DNA of 64,000 nucleotides from SXVE01 sp036388895 (GTDB lineage: Bacteria > Acidobacteriota > Blastocatellia > Pyrinomonadales > Pyrinomonadaceae), in the NCBI GenBank assembly GCA_036388895.1, contig DASVQY010000063.1:62001-126000 (forward strand). The letters run 5' to 3'. A program made the position numbers and the translations under genes. Shown one piece after another: positions 49,448 to 57,259 of the stretch. Numbering within the stretch: the first letter of the stretch is position 1; each line of letters starts with the position of its first letter. The notes beneath the pieces are model-generated. The model saw only the letters and a list, made by a program, of their open reading frames with translations. It ran no database searches and was not told where the DNA came from.

Positions 49448-50827
49448 ATGATTAATTTACTTTCGCGTTTTTGTGTTTGCGCGGGAATTATATTTCTCTG
49501 CACTGTTTATTCTTTATCCCAAATTGCGGTCAAAGGCGAAGCCGTCTGGACAATGGCGGGCGAACCGATTACGAACGGCGTCGTTTTGGTTAATAACGGA
49601 AAAATCGAAGCGGTCGGAACGGCGGCGCAGATAAAAATCCCGGCAAATTATAGAGTCGTTTCGGCGAAAATCGTTACGCCCGGATTGATTGACGCGCGGA
49701 GCGTCATCGGCTTGAACGGTTATTTAAATCAGCCGCACGAGCAGATGGCTCTGGACACGAGTTCGCCGATGCAGCCCGAACTGCGCGCGATTGACGCATA
49801 CAATGCTGAAGAAAAACTAGTCGAATGGGTTCGACAATTCGGCGTGACGACGGTTCACACCGGACACCAGCCGTCGGCGCTCATTTCGGGACAAACGATG
49901 ATCGTTAAAACCTTCGGCAAAACGGTCGAAGACGCGGTGATTATTCCGACGGCGATGATCGTCGTCACGCTCGGCGACAGCGCATTAGGCAGCGGCGGCA
50001 GATCGCCGGGAACGCGCGCCAAGCAAGCCGCGATGCTTCGCGCCGAATTGTTAAAAGCATACGAAGCTGTTCGCAAAGCCGAAACCGCCAAAACGACTCA
50101 AACCGCAACAAACGCGACAAACGCAAATGCGTCGCCGAACAACAGAGACAATAGTCCGAACGTTTCCAATCCGAATTCTACTCTGAACAATCCGCCGGTG
50201 CCGAGCAATCAAAACCCGAATAATATAAGCAACAATAATCAGAATCCAGGCTCGGTTTTGCCGATCGGCGATTTGCGCTCGGATATGATGCAAAAAATAA
50301 TTCGCCGCGAAATTCCCCTGCTGGTTTCCGCGCATCGCGCTCAAGATATTATGACGGCGCTGAGAATTGCGAAAGAATTTAATATAAAAATCATTCTCGA
50401 CGGCGCGTCCGAAGCGCACTTGCTTCTCGATGAAATAAAGGCTTCCGGCTTCCCTGTCATTCTTCATCCGACAATGTATCGCGCAGGCGGCGAAACCGAG
50501 AATCTTTCGATGGAAACCGCGTCTAAATTAAAAGCCGCGAATATTCCTTTCGCTTTGCAAAGCGGCTACGAAGGTTACGTTCCGAAAACCCGCGTCGTTT
50601 TGTTTGAAGCCGCCGTTGCCGCCGCAAACGGTCTTTCCAAACGCGACGCGCTGGCGAGCGTGACGATTGACGCGGCGCGGATTTTAGGACTCGCTTCGCG
50701 CATCGGTTCTATCGAAAACGGCAAAGACGCCGATTTAGCGATGTATGACGGAGACCCGTTTGAATACACAACGCATTGCGTCGGCACAATGATAAACGGT
50801 CGCGTCGTCAGCGATGTCGTCAGGTAA
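49388..50827 (+). CDS. Secreted amidohydrolase-like protein, metal ligands lost
   Basis: This paralogue of the preceding gene keeps the fold and the closing SRIGSIENGKDADLAMYDGDP but lacks the metal site: HxH of DTHSH reads DARSV (Arg104, Val106), HTHRHDD reads SAHRAQD, QHVSEA reads DGASEA, and the catalytic HTDD reads QSGY. It has an Asn/Pro-rich linker (about residues 240-295) and is probably a non-catalytic partner. The start ATG 49388 overlaps the upstream stop and has a strong ggaggg ribosome-binding site; the first 20 codons are built from tacgattt repeats, after which the signal peptide (LLSRFCVCAGIIFLCTVYSL) follows. An ATG at 49448 is an alternative. Confidence 0.85.
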   Translation: MNYDLRFTIYERVIVNNYKFMINLLSRFCVCAGIIFLCTVYSLSQIAVKGEAVWTMAGEPITNGVVLVNNGKIEAVGTAAQIKIPANYRVVSAKIVTPGLIDARSVIGLNGYLNQPHEQMALDTSSPMQPELRAIDAYNAEEKLVEWVRQFGVTTVHTGHQPSALISGQTMIVKTFGKTVEDAVIIPTAMIVVTLGDSALGSGGRSPGTRAKQAAMLRAELLKAYEAVRKAETAKTTQTATNATNANASPNNRDNSPNVSNPNSTLNNPPVPSNQNPNNISNNNQNPGSVLPIGDLRSDMMQKIIRREIPLLVSAHRAQDIMTALRIAKEFNIKIILDGASEAHLLLDEIKASGFPVILHPTMYRAGGETENLSMETASKLKAANIPFALQSGYEGYVPKTRVVLFEAAVAAANGLSKRDALASVTIDAARILGLASRIGSIENGKDADLAMYDGDPFEYTTHCVGTMINGRVVSDVVR

Positions 50828-50875
50828 AATCGAATTGATTTTCGCTCGTCGCTGTATTTAGCAGCGAAGAGCGAA

Positions 50876-52399
50876 ATGCCGAAAAACTCAAACTTTAATA
50901 TGTTCACATATATTTTCTTATCGCTCTTCTTTCTTTTTCAAATCCCAACCGCTTCTCCAAAACCGGCTGAAACGCAGAAGCCCGCCGAGCAGAAAGAAGA
51001 ACAGCCGAGCGTTACAAAGCATTCGATTCGGGTTGACGGAAGGCAGTTGAATTACACCGTTACGACCGGCTTTATGCCGATCAAAAACGAACGCACGGGC
51101 GAAACCGAAGCGCGCATCTTTTTTATGGCTTATACGCTCGATAATCCGCCCGCGAAACGACCTTTGATGTTTTCGTTTAACGGCGGTCCCGGCTCGGCTT
51201 CGGTCTGGCTGCATCTCGGCGCTCTGGGACCGAAACGCGTAAAAATGCTCGATGACGGACTAATGCCGCCGCCGCCTTATGAACTCGTTGACAACGAAGC
51301 AACGTGGCTGACGGAAACTGATTTGGTTTTCGTTGATACGGTCGGAACCGGATATTCGCGAGCGGCGAAACCGGAACTTGCCGGTAAATTTTTCAGCGTC
51401 AACGGCGACATCGAATCGGTCGGCGAATTTATCAGAATGTATTTGGGGCGTTACGAGCGCTGGTCTTCGCCTTTGTTTTTGGTCGGCGAAAGTTACGGCA
51501 CGACGCGCGTTTCCGGTCTTTCCAATCACTTGTTTGAACGCGGAATCGCACTCAACGGCATCGCCCTCGTTTCGACCGTTTTAAATTTTCAAACGATCCG
51601 CTTTGCGGAAAACAACGATTTGCCGCTCGTTTTGATTTTGCCTTCTTACGCCGCGACAGCCTGGTATCACAAACGTCTCGCGCCGGAACTGCAAAACAAA
51701 CCGCTCAGACAGGTTTTGCAGGAAGCGGAAAACTTCGCAGCAAACGAATATATGCCCGCGCTTTTGAAAATTGACAGAATTTCGCCTTCCGAAAAACAAA
51801 ATCTTTTGGATAAATTCAGTTTATACACCGGTTTGAGCAAAACCTTTATCGAGCAGAATAATTTTCGGGTCGAACTCGGTGAGTTTAATAAAGAGCTGCT
51901 GAGAAACCAGCGCCGGACGACAGGCAGACTCGACAGCCGCTTTACCGGAATAGATAAAGACGCGGCGGGCGACAATCCCGAATTCGATCCGAGTATGACG
52001 GCGATTCGTCCGCCGTACACGGCGGCATTTAACGATTATGTTCGTCGGGATTTAAGCTTTAAATCCGACCTCGAATATTACATTTTAGGCGGCGGCATAA
52101 CCGCGCCGTGGAATTACAATGTCGCCCAGGGCTACGCCGACACTTCGATGAGCTTGAAATCGGCAATGTCGAAAAATCCGTATATGAAAGTCTTTATTGC
52201 TTCGGGCTATTACGATATGGCGACTCCGTATTTCGCCGCCGAATACACGATTTCAGCGATGAATCTCGATCCGACTTTACGAAAAAACATTTCCGCCGCT
52301 TATTACGAAGCCGGTCATATGATGTATATCGAAAAAAAATCACTGCAAAAGTTAAAAACAGATGTGGCAGCTTTTATACGAAATTCCCTCGGCAATTGA
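50876..52399 (+). CDS. Secreted serine carboxypeptidase (S10)
   Basis: The 507-residue protein has a signal peptide and an S10 alpha/beta-hydrolase fold: the FNGGPGSASVWLH motif, the nucleophile GESYG, the Asp region YYDMATP and the His in EAGHMMY. Such enzymes remove C-terminal residues from peptides and are most often found in eukaryotes; bacterial relatives occur in several soil phyla. It follows the amidohydrolase pair on the same strand. Start is ATG 50876 or 50900; the latter gives a shorter signal peptide. Confidence 0.9.
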   Translation: MPKNSNFNMFTYIFLSLFFLFQIPTASPKPAETQKPAEQKEEQPSVTKHSIRVDGRQLNYTVTTGFMPIKNERTGETEARIFFMAYTLDNPPAKRPLMFSFNGGPGSASVWLHLGALGPKRVKMLDDGLMPPPPYELVDNEATWLTETDLVFVDTVGTGYSRAAKPELAGKFFSVNGDIESVGEFIRMYLGRYERWSSPLFLVGESYGTTRVSGLSNHLFERGIALNGIALVSTVLNFQTIRFAENNDLPLVLILPSYAATAWYHKRLAPELQNKPLRQVLQEAENFAANEYMPALLKIDRISPSEKQNLLDKFSLYTGLSKTFIEQNNFRVELGEFNKELLRNQRRTTGRLDSRFTGIDKDAAGDNPEFDPSMTAIRPPYTAAFNDYVRRDLSFKSDLEYYILGGGITAPWNYNVAQGYADTSMSLKSAMSKNPYMKVFIASGYYDMATPYFAAEYTISAMNLDPTLRKNISAAYYEAGHMMYIEKKSLQKLKTDVAAFIRNSLGN

Positions 52400-52415
52400 A
52401 AGGAGAAATTTACGA

Positions 52416-52874
52416 ATGAAAAGCTCAATTAAATTCCCGGTTTATTTATTTTTAATGCTCTGTTTCGGCGCTGTCGCGGCAAAAGCGCAAGCGGCGCCGG
52501 ATTATAAAATCACAAGCGTGAAAATCGTTCCTTACGAACAAACCACCGGAAAATTTGAAGATGAGATTAAGCTGAACGATGAGCGAGGTTTCTTTAATGA
52601 TTTAAGCAAAGCGCTTTTCGTCACCGTCGAAATCACAGGCAAACCCGAAAGCTACGAAGCCAAACGTCAGGTTGAAATAACCGTAACGGAAGGCGCGAAA
52701 GTAAAATCTAAAAAAATTTTTATGTCGGGAATTCTGAACGAAAAGGGCAAATTTTATTTTCCGATGTGGATTGACGCGCCGATGTGCTCCGAGGTGAAAA
52801 TCACCGCGCGAATAACCGGTCAAAAAACCGCTTCGACGATTACGCGAAAGGTCGCTTTTCAATGCGGCGAATAA
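52416..52874 (+). CDS. Secreted hypothetical protein
   Basis: From ATG 52416 (aaggag at 52400-52405) the product is 152 residues with a clear signal peptide ending around AAKAQA. The mature part has alternating beta-strand character with VKIVPYEQTTGKFED and the Cys-containing PMCSEVKITARITGQKTAS and FQCGE, perhaps one disulphide. No family is recognised. It directly follows the S10 peptidase gene (16 bp) and is probably co-transcribed. Confidence 0.75.
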   Translation: MKSSIKFPVYLFLMLCFGAVAAKAQAAPDYKITSVKIVPYEQTTGKFEDEIKLNDERGFFNDLSKALFVTVEITGKPESYEAKRQVEITVTEGAKVKSKKIFMSGILNEKGKFYFPMWIDAPMCSEVKITARITGQKTASTITRKVAFQCGE

Positions 52875-52899
52875 TTCAATCTATTAGCAACAAAACGCA

Positions 52900-53745
52900 T
52901 CATTTTCTGAAAAATCCGCATTCCGTCGCATCGAGTTTCGCGACAAAGCCCAAAACATAGCGATAGCCGATAAAAACGCTCTGCGTATTGATGTTTTCGA
53001 GTTTGTCTTTCGAGTTATGCAGATAATTCTTCCATTTGTCGCTCAAACCGTGAAAAGCGATGGCGGGAATATCATTTCTTATAAAAGAGCTTGAATCAGT
53101 ATCGGCTGTTCCTGAAAGTGAAGCTGCGGCAAAAGGCAGCTTCAATTCGGTTGCCAATTCCTTTGCCATTTTCGTCATCTTTAAATTCGACGCATTGCCC
53201 AAAACCTGAGGATACGTCAAACCGAAACTGTCGAGATTTACCATCGAACAATAACCGCCGCGTTTTTCTTTCGGTATGGCTTTCGCCATCGCGTTCGAAC
53301 CGACCAGTCCTATTTCTTCTTTTCCGAAAGCGGCGAAAACATACGTTTTTTCCGTCGTAAAACTTTTTAATGTTCGGTAAAGATTGGCGAGTACCACGAT
53401 ACCAGTCCAATTATCAATCGCGCCGCAGCCGTCGCCGACTTTATCGTAATGCGCTCCTATAACGATAATTTCGTCGGTTTTGCCTTTTTTGGTGACGATC
53501 AGGTTTTCGACCGATTTGAATTTTTCAATCTTTAAATCCTCTTCGGGCGCGCCCATTTGCTGAAACAGCTTTTTTACGGCTTCGAGACGCTCTTCATTTT
53601 TACACGGAACGAGTTTTAAATCTTCCTGTAGTTCCTGTTCGGTCGAAAGTTTGACTTTTTCCGTCTGTGAGAAACAAATTACGCAAAAAGAAAAAATTAA
53701 AAATAATGTCCCGGTGAAATTTTTGAGTGAGTGAATTTTATTCAT
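52900..53745 (-). CDS. Secreted M28-family zinc aminopeptidase
   Basis: The 281-residue protein has a signal peptide (FTGTLFLIFSFCVICFSQ) and an M28 fold: the first metal motif GAHYDKVGDG (HxD), DNWTG (metal-bridging Asp), GKEEIGLVGS (catalytic Glu and ligand), LDSFG, and the C-terminal IAFHGLSDKW histidine. These ligands are all present, so it should be an active aminopeptidase. It starts 8 bp inside the 3-prime end of mog (53738-54232), so the pair is translationally coupled. Confidence 0.9.
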   Translation of the reverse strand: MNKIHSLKNFTGTLFLIFSFCVICFSQTEKVKLSTEQELQEDLKLVPCKNEERLEAVKKLFQQMGAPEEDLKIEKFKSVENLIVTKKGKTDEIIVIGAHYDKVGDGCGAIDNWTGIVVLANLYRTLKSFTTEKTYVFAAFGKEEIGLVGSNAMAKAIPKEKRGGYCSMVNLDSFGLTYPQVLGNASNLKMTKMAKELATELKLPFAAASLSGTADTDSSSFIRNDIPAIAFHGLSDKWKNYLHNSKDKLENINTQSVFIGYRYVLGFVAKLDATECGFFRK

Positions 53746-54232
53746 CGTGTTTTGTATTTCCTAAAATTAGATTAACGGCGTGAGGCAGAACCGGTTTGAT
53801 AACCTCGAAGCATTCGCGCACGGCTTTCGGCGAACCGGGCAGATTTATTATTAAAGTGTTTCGGCGAATTCCGCAGATGCCGCGCGAAAGCATCGCCAGC
53901 CGAGTTTTTTTCAAAGTTTCGTAACGCATCGCTTCGGCAATTCCGGGCGCTTCTTTTTCGATGACCGCGCGCGTCGCTTCGGGCGTATTATCGCGTTCTG
54001 AAAATCCGGTTCCGCCGGTCGTCAAAATTAAATTTACTTCCTCGCGTTCTGCCGTCACGTAAAGCGTTTGCCGCAAGTTATCGAAATCATCGGAAACGAT
54101 TATTTTTTCAACGACTTCGGCGCCGATTTCTTTGAGCAGTTCGATTAAAGTTTCGCCCGATGAATCGTTTTCGATGGTTCTCGAATCGCTGACGGTTATT
54201 ACGACGGCTTTAATTTTAAATTTTTCCTGCAC
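53738..54232 (-). CDS. mog: Molybdenum cofactor biosynthesis protein (MogA/MoaB family)
   Basis: This 164-residue protein of the MogA/MoaB fold adenylates molybdopterin (or is a related MoaB homologue). It has ILTTGGTGFSERDNTPEATR, EAMRYETLKKTRLAMLSRG, and NLPGSPKAVRECFE, the classic MPT-binding segments. No other molybdenum cofactor genes are in view. Upstream is glgC; downstream is the coupled M28 peptidase. Confidence 0.93.
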   Translation of the reverse strand: MQEKFKIKAVVITVSDSRTIENDSSGETLIELLKEIGAEVVEKIIVSDDFDNLRQTLYVTAEREEVNLILTTGGTGFSERDNTPEATRAVIEKEAPGIAEAMRYETLKKTRLAMLSRGICGIRRNTLIINLPGSPKAVRECFEVIKPVLPHAVNLILGNTKHDE

Positions 54233-54312
54233 GGCTTTTGTTTATTTTCCAGTGTTTCTGCTGAAAACGAAAAAGTAATTACCAACTTCATTTCCTATTT
54301 CCTGTTTTCACA

Positions 54313-55491
54313 CTATTTTTCAATTTCATTTGAGTTTTGAACTTTTCGTTTTCCGACTAAAATAATTGAATTTTTGTCTTTTCCGCGCGCCTCTTCGATT
54401 TTTTCGGCTTTTTCGCGCGTCACGCGAACATCGGCATCAACGATTGCGCGTTTTATTTTTACTCCCTTTTCGACGATAGCCTTCGGCAGAAGAATCGAAT
54501 CAACGACTTCCGCGTCTTTTTCCACTCTCGCCCCGGCAGACAAAATCGAACGCGAAATCTTGCCGTAAATTCGCGTACCGTTTGCCATCAGGCTATTTGT
54601 TACTTCAGCGGTTTTGTGAATAAATGCCGGAGCCCGTTGCTCGGACAAAGTGAGAATTTGCCAATTTTCATCGTCGAAAATAAAATTATCCTTTCCGTCG
54701 AGAAATTCCATTTGCGAACGCCAGTAACTTTCAACCGTTCCGACATCGAGCCAGTAACCGTCAAAGCGATGCTCGTACGCTCCGCCGCCTTCGACTAAAT
54801 GAGGAATCAATTCGTGACCGTAGTCTTTAATCGAATCTTGTTTTTCGTTTAACTCCTTCAGCGTTTTGAGCAAAATCTTAGCGTCATAAACGAAAATTTC
54901 CGTCGTAATCAAATCGCTTTGCGGCTCGTCCGGCTTGTAATCGAATTTTGTAATACGCCCGTTTTTGTTGGCTTCGATAACGCCGAAACGCGATGCTGTT
55001 TCGCCTTCTGGAAGCCGGGTCGTGACCATCGTTACCGTTGCTTTTTTCGCCAGATGAGTCTCAATCGCTTCTCGATAATCGAATTTATAAACGTGATCGG
55101 CGCTGAGAACAATCAAAATGTCGGGCGCGAATTGCTCGATCAAATCTCTGTGACGGAGAATCGCGTCCGCGTTTCCCTGCGCAAATCCTCCCTTGTCAGC
55201 GCTGTTTTGCCTTTTTTGATACGGCGGCAGAACCATTAAACCCCCGTAAGTTCTATCCAAATCCCATGGACGCCCGTTCGAGAGATGTTCGTTCAACGAA
55301 TGAAGCTCGTATTGTTCGACGACCCAAACGTGTGTCAGATTGCTGTGCAGACAATTGCTCAATGCAAAATCAATCAAACGATAATTTCCGGCAAACGGAA
55401 CAACCGGTTTCGCTCGTTTTTCCGTCAACAATCCGAGACGACCGCCGACGCCGCCCGCTAAAATCAAAGCTAAAATTTTTCCTTTATACAT
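54313..55491 (-). CDS. glgC: Glucose-1-phosphate adenylyltransferase
   Basis: GlgC makes ADP-glucose for glycogen, the substrate for GlgA at 1366-2787. The 392-residue product starts with the nucleotidyltransferase motif LALILAGGVGGRLGLLTEKRAKPVVPFAG, and has YRLIDFALSNCLHS, the GNADAI turn and the YWLDVGTVESYW region, then a left-handed beta-helix C-terminal domain. The allosteric Arg/Lys sites appear normal for this class. Start ATG 55491. Confidence 0.97.
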   Translation of the reverse strand: MYKGKILALILAGGVGGRLGLLTEKRAKPVVPFAGNYRLIDFALSNCLHSNLTHVWVVEQYELHSLNEHLSNGRPWDLDRTYGGLMVLPPYQKRQNSADKGGFAQGNADAILRHRDLIEQFAPDILIVLSADHVYKFDYREAIETHLAKKATVTMVTTRLPEGETASRFGVIEANKNGRITKFDYKPDEPQSDLITTEIFVYDAKILLKTLKELNEKQDSIKDYGHELIPHLVEGGGAYEHRFDGYWLDVGTVESYWRSQMEFLDGKDNFIFDDENWQILTLSEQRAPAFIHKTAEVTNSLMANGTRIYGKISRSILSAGARVEKDAEVVDSILLPKAIVEKGVKIKRAIVDADVRVTREKAEKIEEARGKDKNSIILVGKRKVQNSNEIEK

Positions 55492-55554
55492 ACTTAGATT
55501 TTATTCGTTGGACAGCGGTTTCCTCAACAAACGAAATTTGAATTAAATTTCACT

Positions 55555-56442
55555 TCAGCCGCCGGTCGCCTCGATTTTTTCCAAATCTTTAAGCCGGCGG
55601 CTGTATACGATACTGAGCACTACCCCGCAAACCACTAAAAACATTCCGGCTAAAGATTCCAGTTGCTGCGCTTCGCCGAAAATCAACCAGCCGAAAAGCA
55701 AAGCGTAAATTAAACCGGAATAATTGACGATGGCAACGCTTGCGGCTTTTTCTTTCTGCAACGCCTTGGTGAGAAAGATTTGTCCTAACTGCGAAAACAA
55801 GCCGACGAGAAAAAGGTAAATCCAATCCCAACCGACCGGAGATTTCCACTCAAAAACCGTAAAAAAGAAACCGACGATTAATCCGACAAGCTGAAAATGA
55901 AGAACGACGGTCAACGGATGTTCACGTTCGCGCAAGCTGCGGACGAGATTGTATGCGACGCCTGAACAAAATGCCGAAACGATGCCGGTTATCAAAAAAA
56001 ACAAAGAAACTCGCGTATCGAATCTTTCAATAAACAACACGCCGGAAAAAGCAATCGCGTAGAAAACCCATTGCAGAGGTTTCACGCTTTCTTTCAAAAG
56101 GAAAATCGCGATTATCGTCGTAAATATCGGCGATAAATATTGAATCGTCATCGCCGAAGCGAGCGGTATGTTTTGAACGGTAACGAAGAAGAAATAAAGC
56201 GCCGTCGTGCCGAAAAGCCCGCGCAAAAGCAGCGATTTTCTGTTTGAGCCGCGCCAGTCCGCATTTGCTTTCCGCAAACCGTAAAAGCAAAAACCGACGC
56301 CGACCAAACAGCGAAACATCACGATTTCCATTGCCGGAAGATGCCCGACTTGTTTGACGAACACATTCGCCAGCGAAAAAGCGAGCGTTGAAAAAAACAT
56401 CGCCCGCACGCCTTCGCTTAAAATTGTTTGCTTCTGATTCAA
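55555..56442 (-). CDS. EamA/DMT-superfamily transporter
   Basis: The 295-residue protein has ten membrane helices in two EamA repeats, starting LAFSLANVFVKQVGHLPAMEIVMFRC. Substrate is unknown. It lies in line between the FeoB-associated protein (7 bp upstream) and glgC (63 bp downstream). Its tight link to the iron genes may be only positional. Confidence 0.88.
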   Translation of the reverse strand: MNQKQTILSEGVRAMFFSTLAFSLANVFVKQVGHLPAMEIVMFRCLVGVGFCFYGLRKANADWRGSNRKSLLLRGLFGTTALYFFFVTVQNIPLASAMTIQYLSPIFTTIIAIFLLKESVKPLQWVFYAIAFSGVLFIERFDTRVSLFFLITGIVSAFCSGVAYNLVRSLREREHPLTVVLHFQLVGLIVGFFFTVFEWKSPVGWDWIYLFLVGLFSQLGQIFLTKALQKEKAASVAIVNYSGLIYALLFGWLIFGEAQQLESLAGMFLVVCGVVLSIVYSRRLKDLEKIEATGG

Positions 56443-56449
56443 CTTACGA

Positions 56450-56623
56450 TTAGTTTTTTAATTTCAAGTGAAGTTTTGAGGTTCTTGAACTAGATTCGCA
56501 ACCGCAATCGGCGCCGCAAGCGTTTTTCGGCGAGAAAGATTTTATTTTACCCCAGCTCATCATCCCGACGTAAAACAAAGCCGCCAGAATAATGCCTGAA
56601 ACTATGATTGTTTGTATGTCCAT
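56450..56623 (-). CDS. FeoB-associated Cys-rich membrane protein
   Basis: A 57-residue ORF, MDIQTIIVSGIILAALFYVG at the start, has one membrane helix, a basic segment, then the Cys cluster CGADCGCESSS, the hallmark of the small FeoB-associated proteins (once called virus-attachment-protein p12 family). Such proteins are thought to help FeoB transport or receive iron. It ends 8 bp before the EamA gene start and begins 17 bp after the CDF transporter. Confidence 0.82.
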   Translation of the reverse strand: MDIQTIIVSGIILAALFYVGMMSWGKIKSFSPKNACGADCGCESSSRTSKLHLKLKN

Positions 56624-56640
56624 AGGTTTAACTCTTCAAT

Positions 56641-57252
56641 TTAACAATGGCAATCGCCGCAAGTTTCACCGCGCAGCGCCTCGATTCCTTCTTTGACGAT
56701 TATCGGCGTCATAATCAATGCCGCAACCGAATCTGCCCACCACCAGCCAAACAAAGCGTTAAGTCCGAGTCCGATTAAAAGAATCAGCGAGAGATAAGCG
56801 CAAATGTCTGTCTGCCGCGAATCGGCTTTCATCGCTCGGCTGTTTAAATCAGCGGCGACGCCGCGCTTTGCCCGCGCCAAAATCGGCATCACAATCAACG
56901 ACAAAGCGGCTATCGCAATTCCGGCATAGCTGACTTCGGGAGACTCGATTGAAATCAAAGAGTCCAGCGCCTCGAAAACGATGTAAGCAGCAAGAATCAA
57001 AAAACTGATACCGACGAGTTTCAGCGCCGCTCTCTCTCTTTCCTGACCTTTTTCACCTTCGCGCAAACGCCACAACAAAGTGAAAGCTGATGCGCTTTCG
57101 ATTAAAGAATCAATTCCGAAACCGATCAATGACGCGCTCCCCGCAACCACGCCCGCTATAACTGAAACCAGCGCTTCAATCAAATTCCAGCCGATTGTCA
57201 GGTATTCCAGCGTTCTTCCGCGTTTTATGTGATCGGCTGTTTCAACTGTCAT
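56641..57252 (-). CDS. Cation diffusion facilitator-type transporter
   Basis: The 203-residue protein has about six helices and the CDF metal residues, FGIDSLIES in helix 2 and WWADSVAAL in helix 5 (the DxxxD type). It lacks the cytoplasmic C-terminal domain of larger CDF proteins and ends in a Cys-rich GDCHC tail. It probably exports Fe, Zn, Co or Mn. Its place 7 bp after feoB and before the FeoB-associated protein suggests a link to iron handling, for example export of excess metal. Metal specificity is not readable. Confidence 0.85.
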   Translation of the reverse strand: MTVETADHIKRGRTLEYLTIGWNLIEALVSVIAGVVAGSASLIGFGIDSLIESASAFTLLWRLREGEKGQERERAALKLVGISFLILAAYIVFEALDSLISIESPEVSYAGIAIAALSLIVMPILARAKRGVAADLNSRAMKADSRQTDICAYLSLILLIGLGLNALFGWWWADSVAALIMTPIIVKEGIEALRGETCGDCHC

Positions 57253-57259
57253 AAAAATC

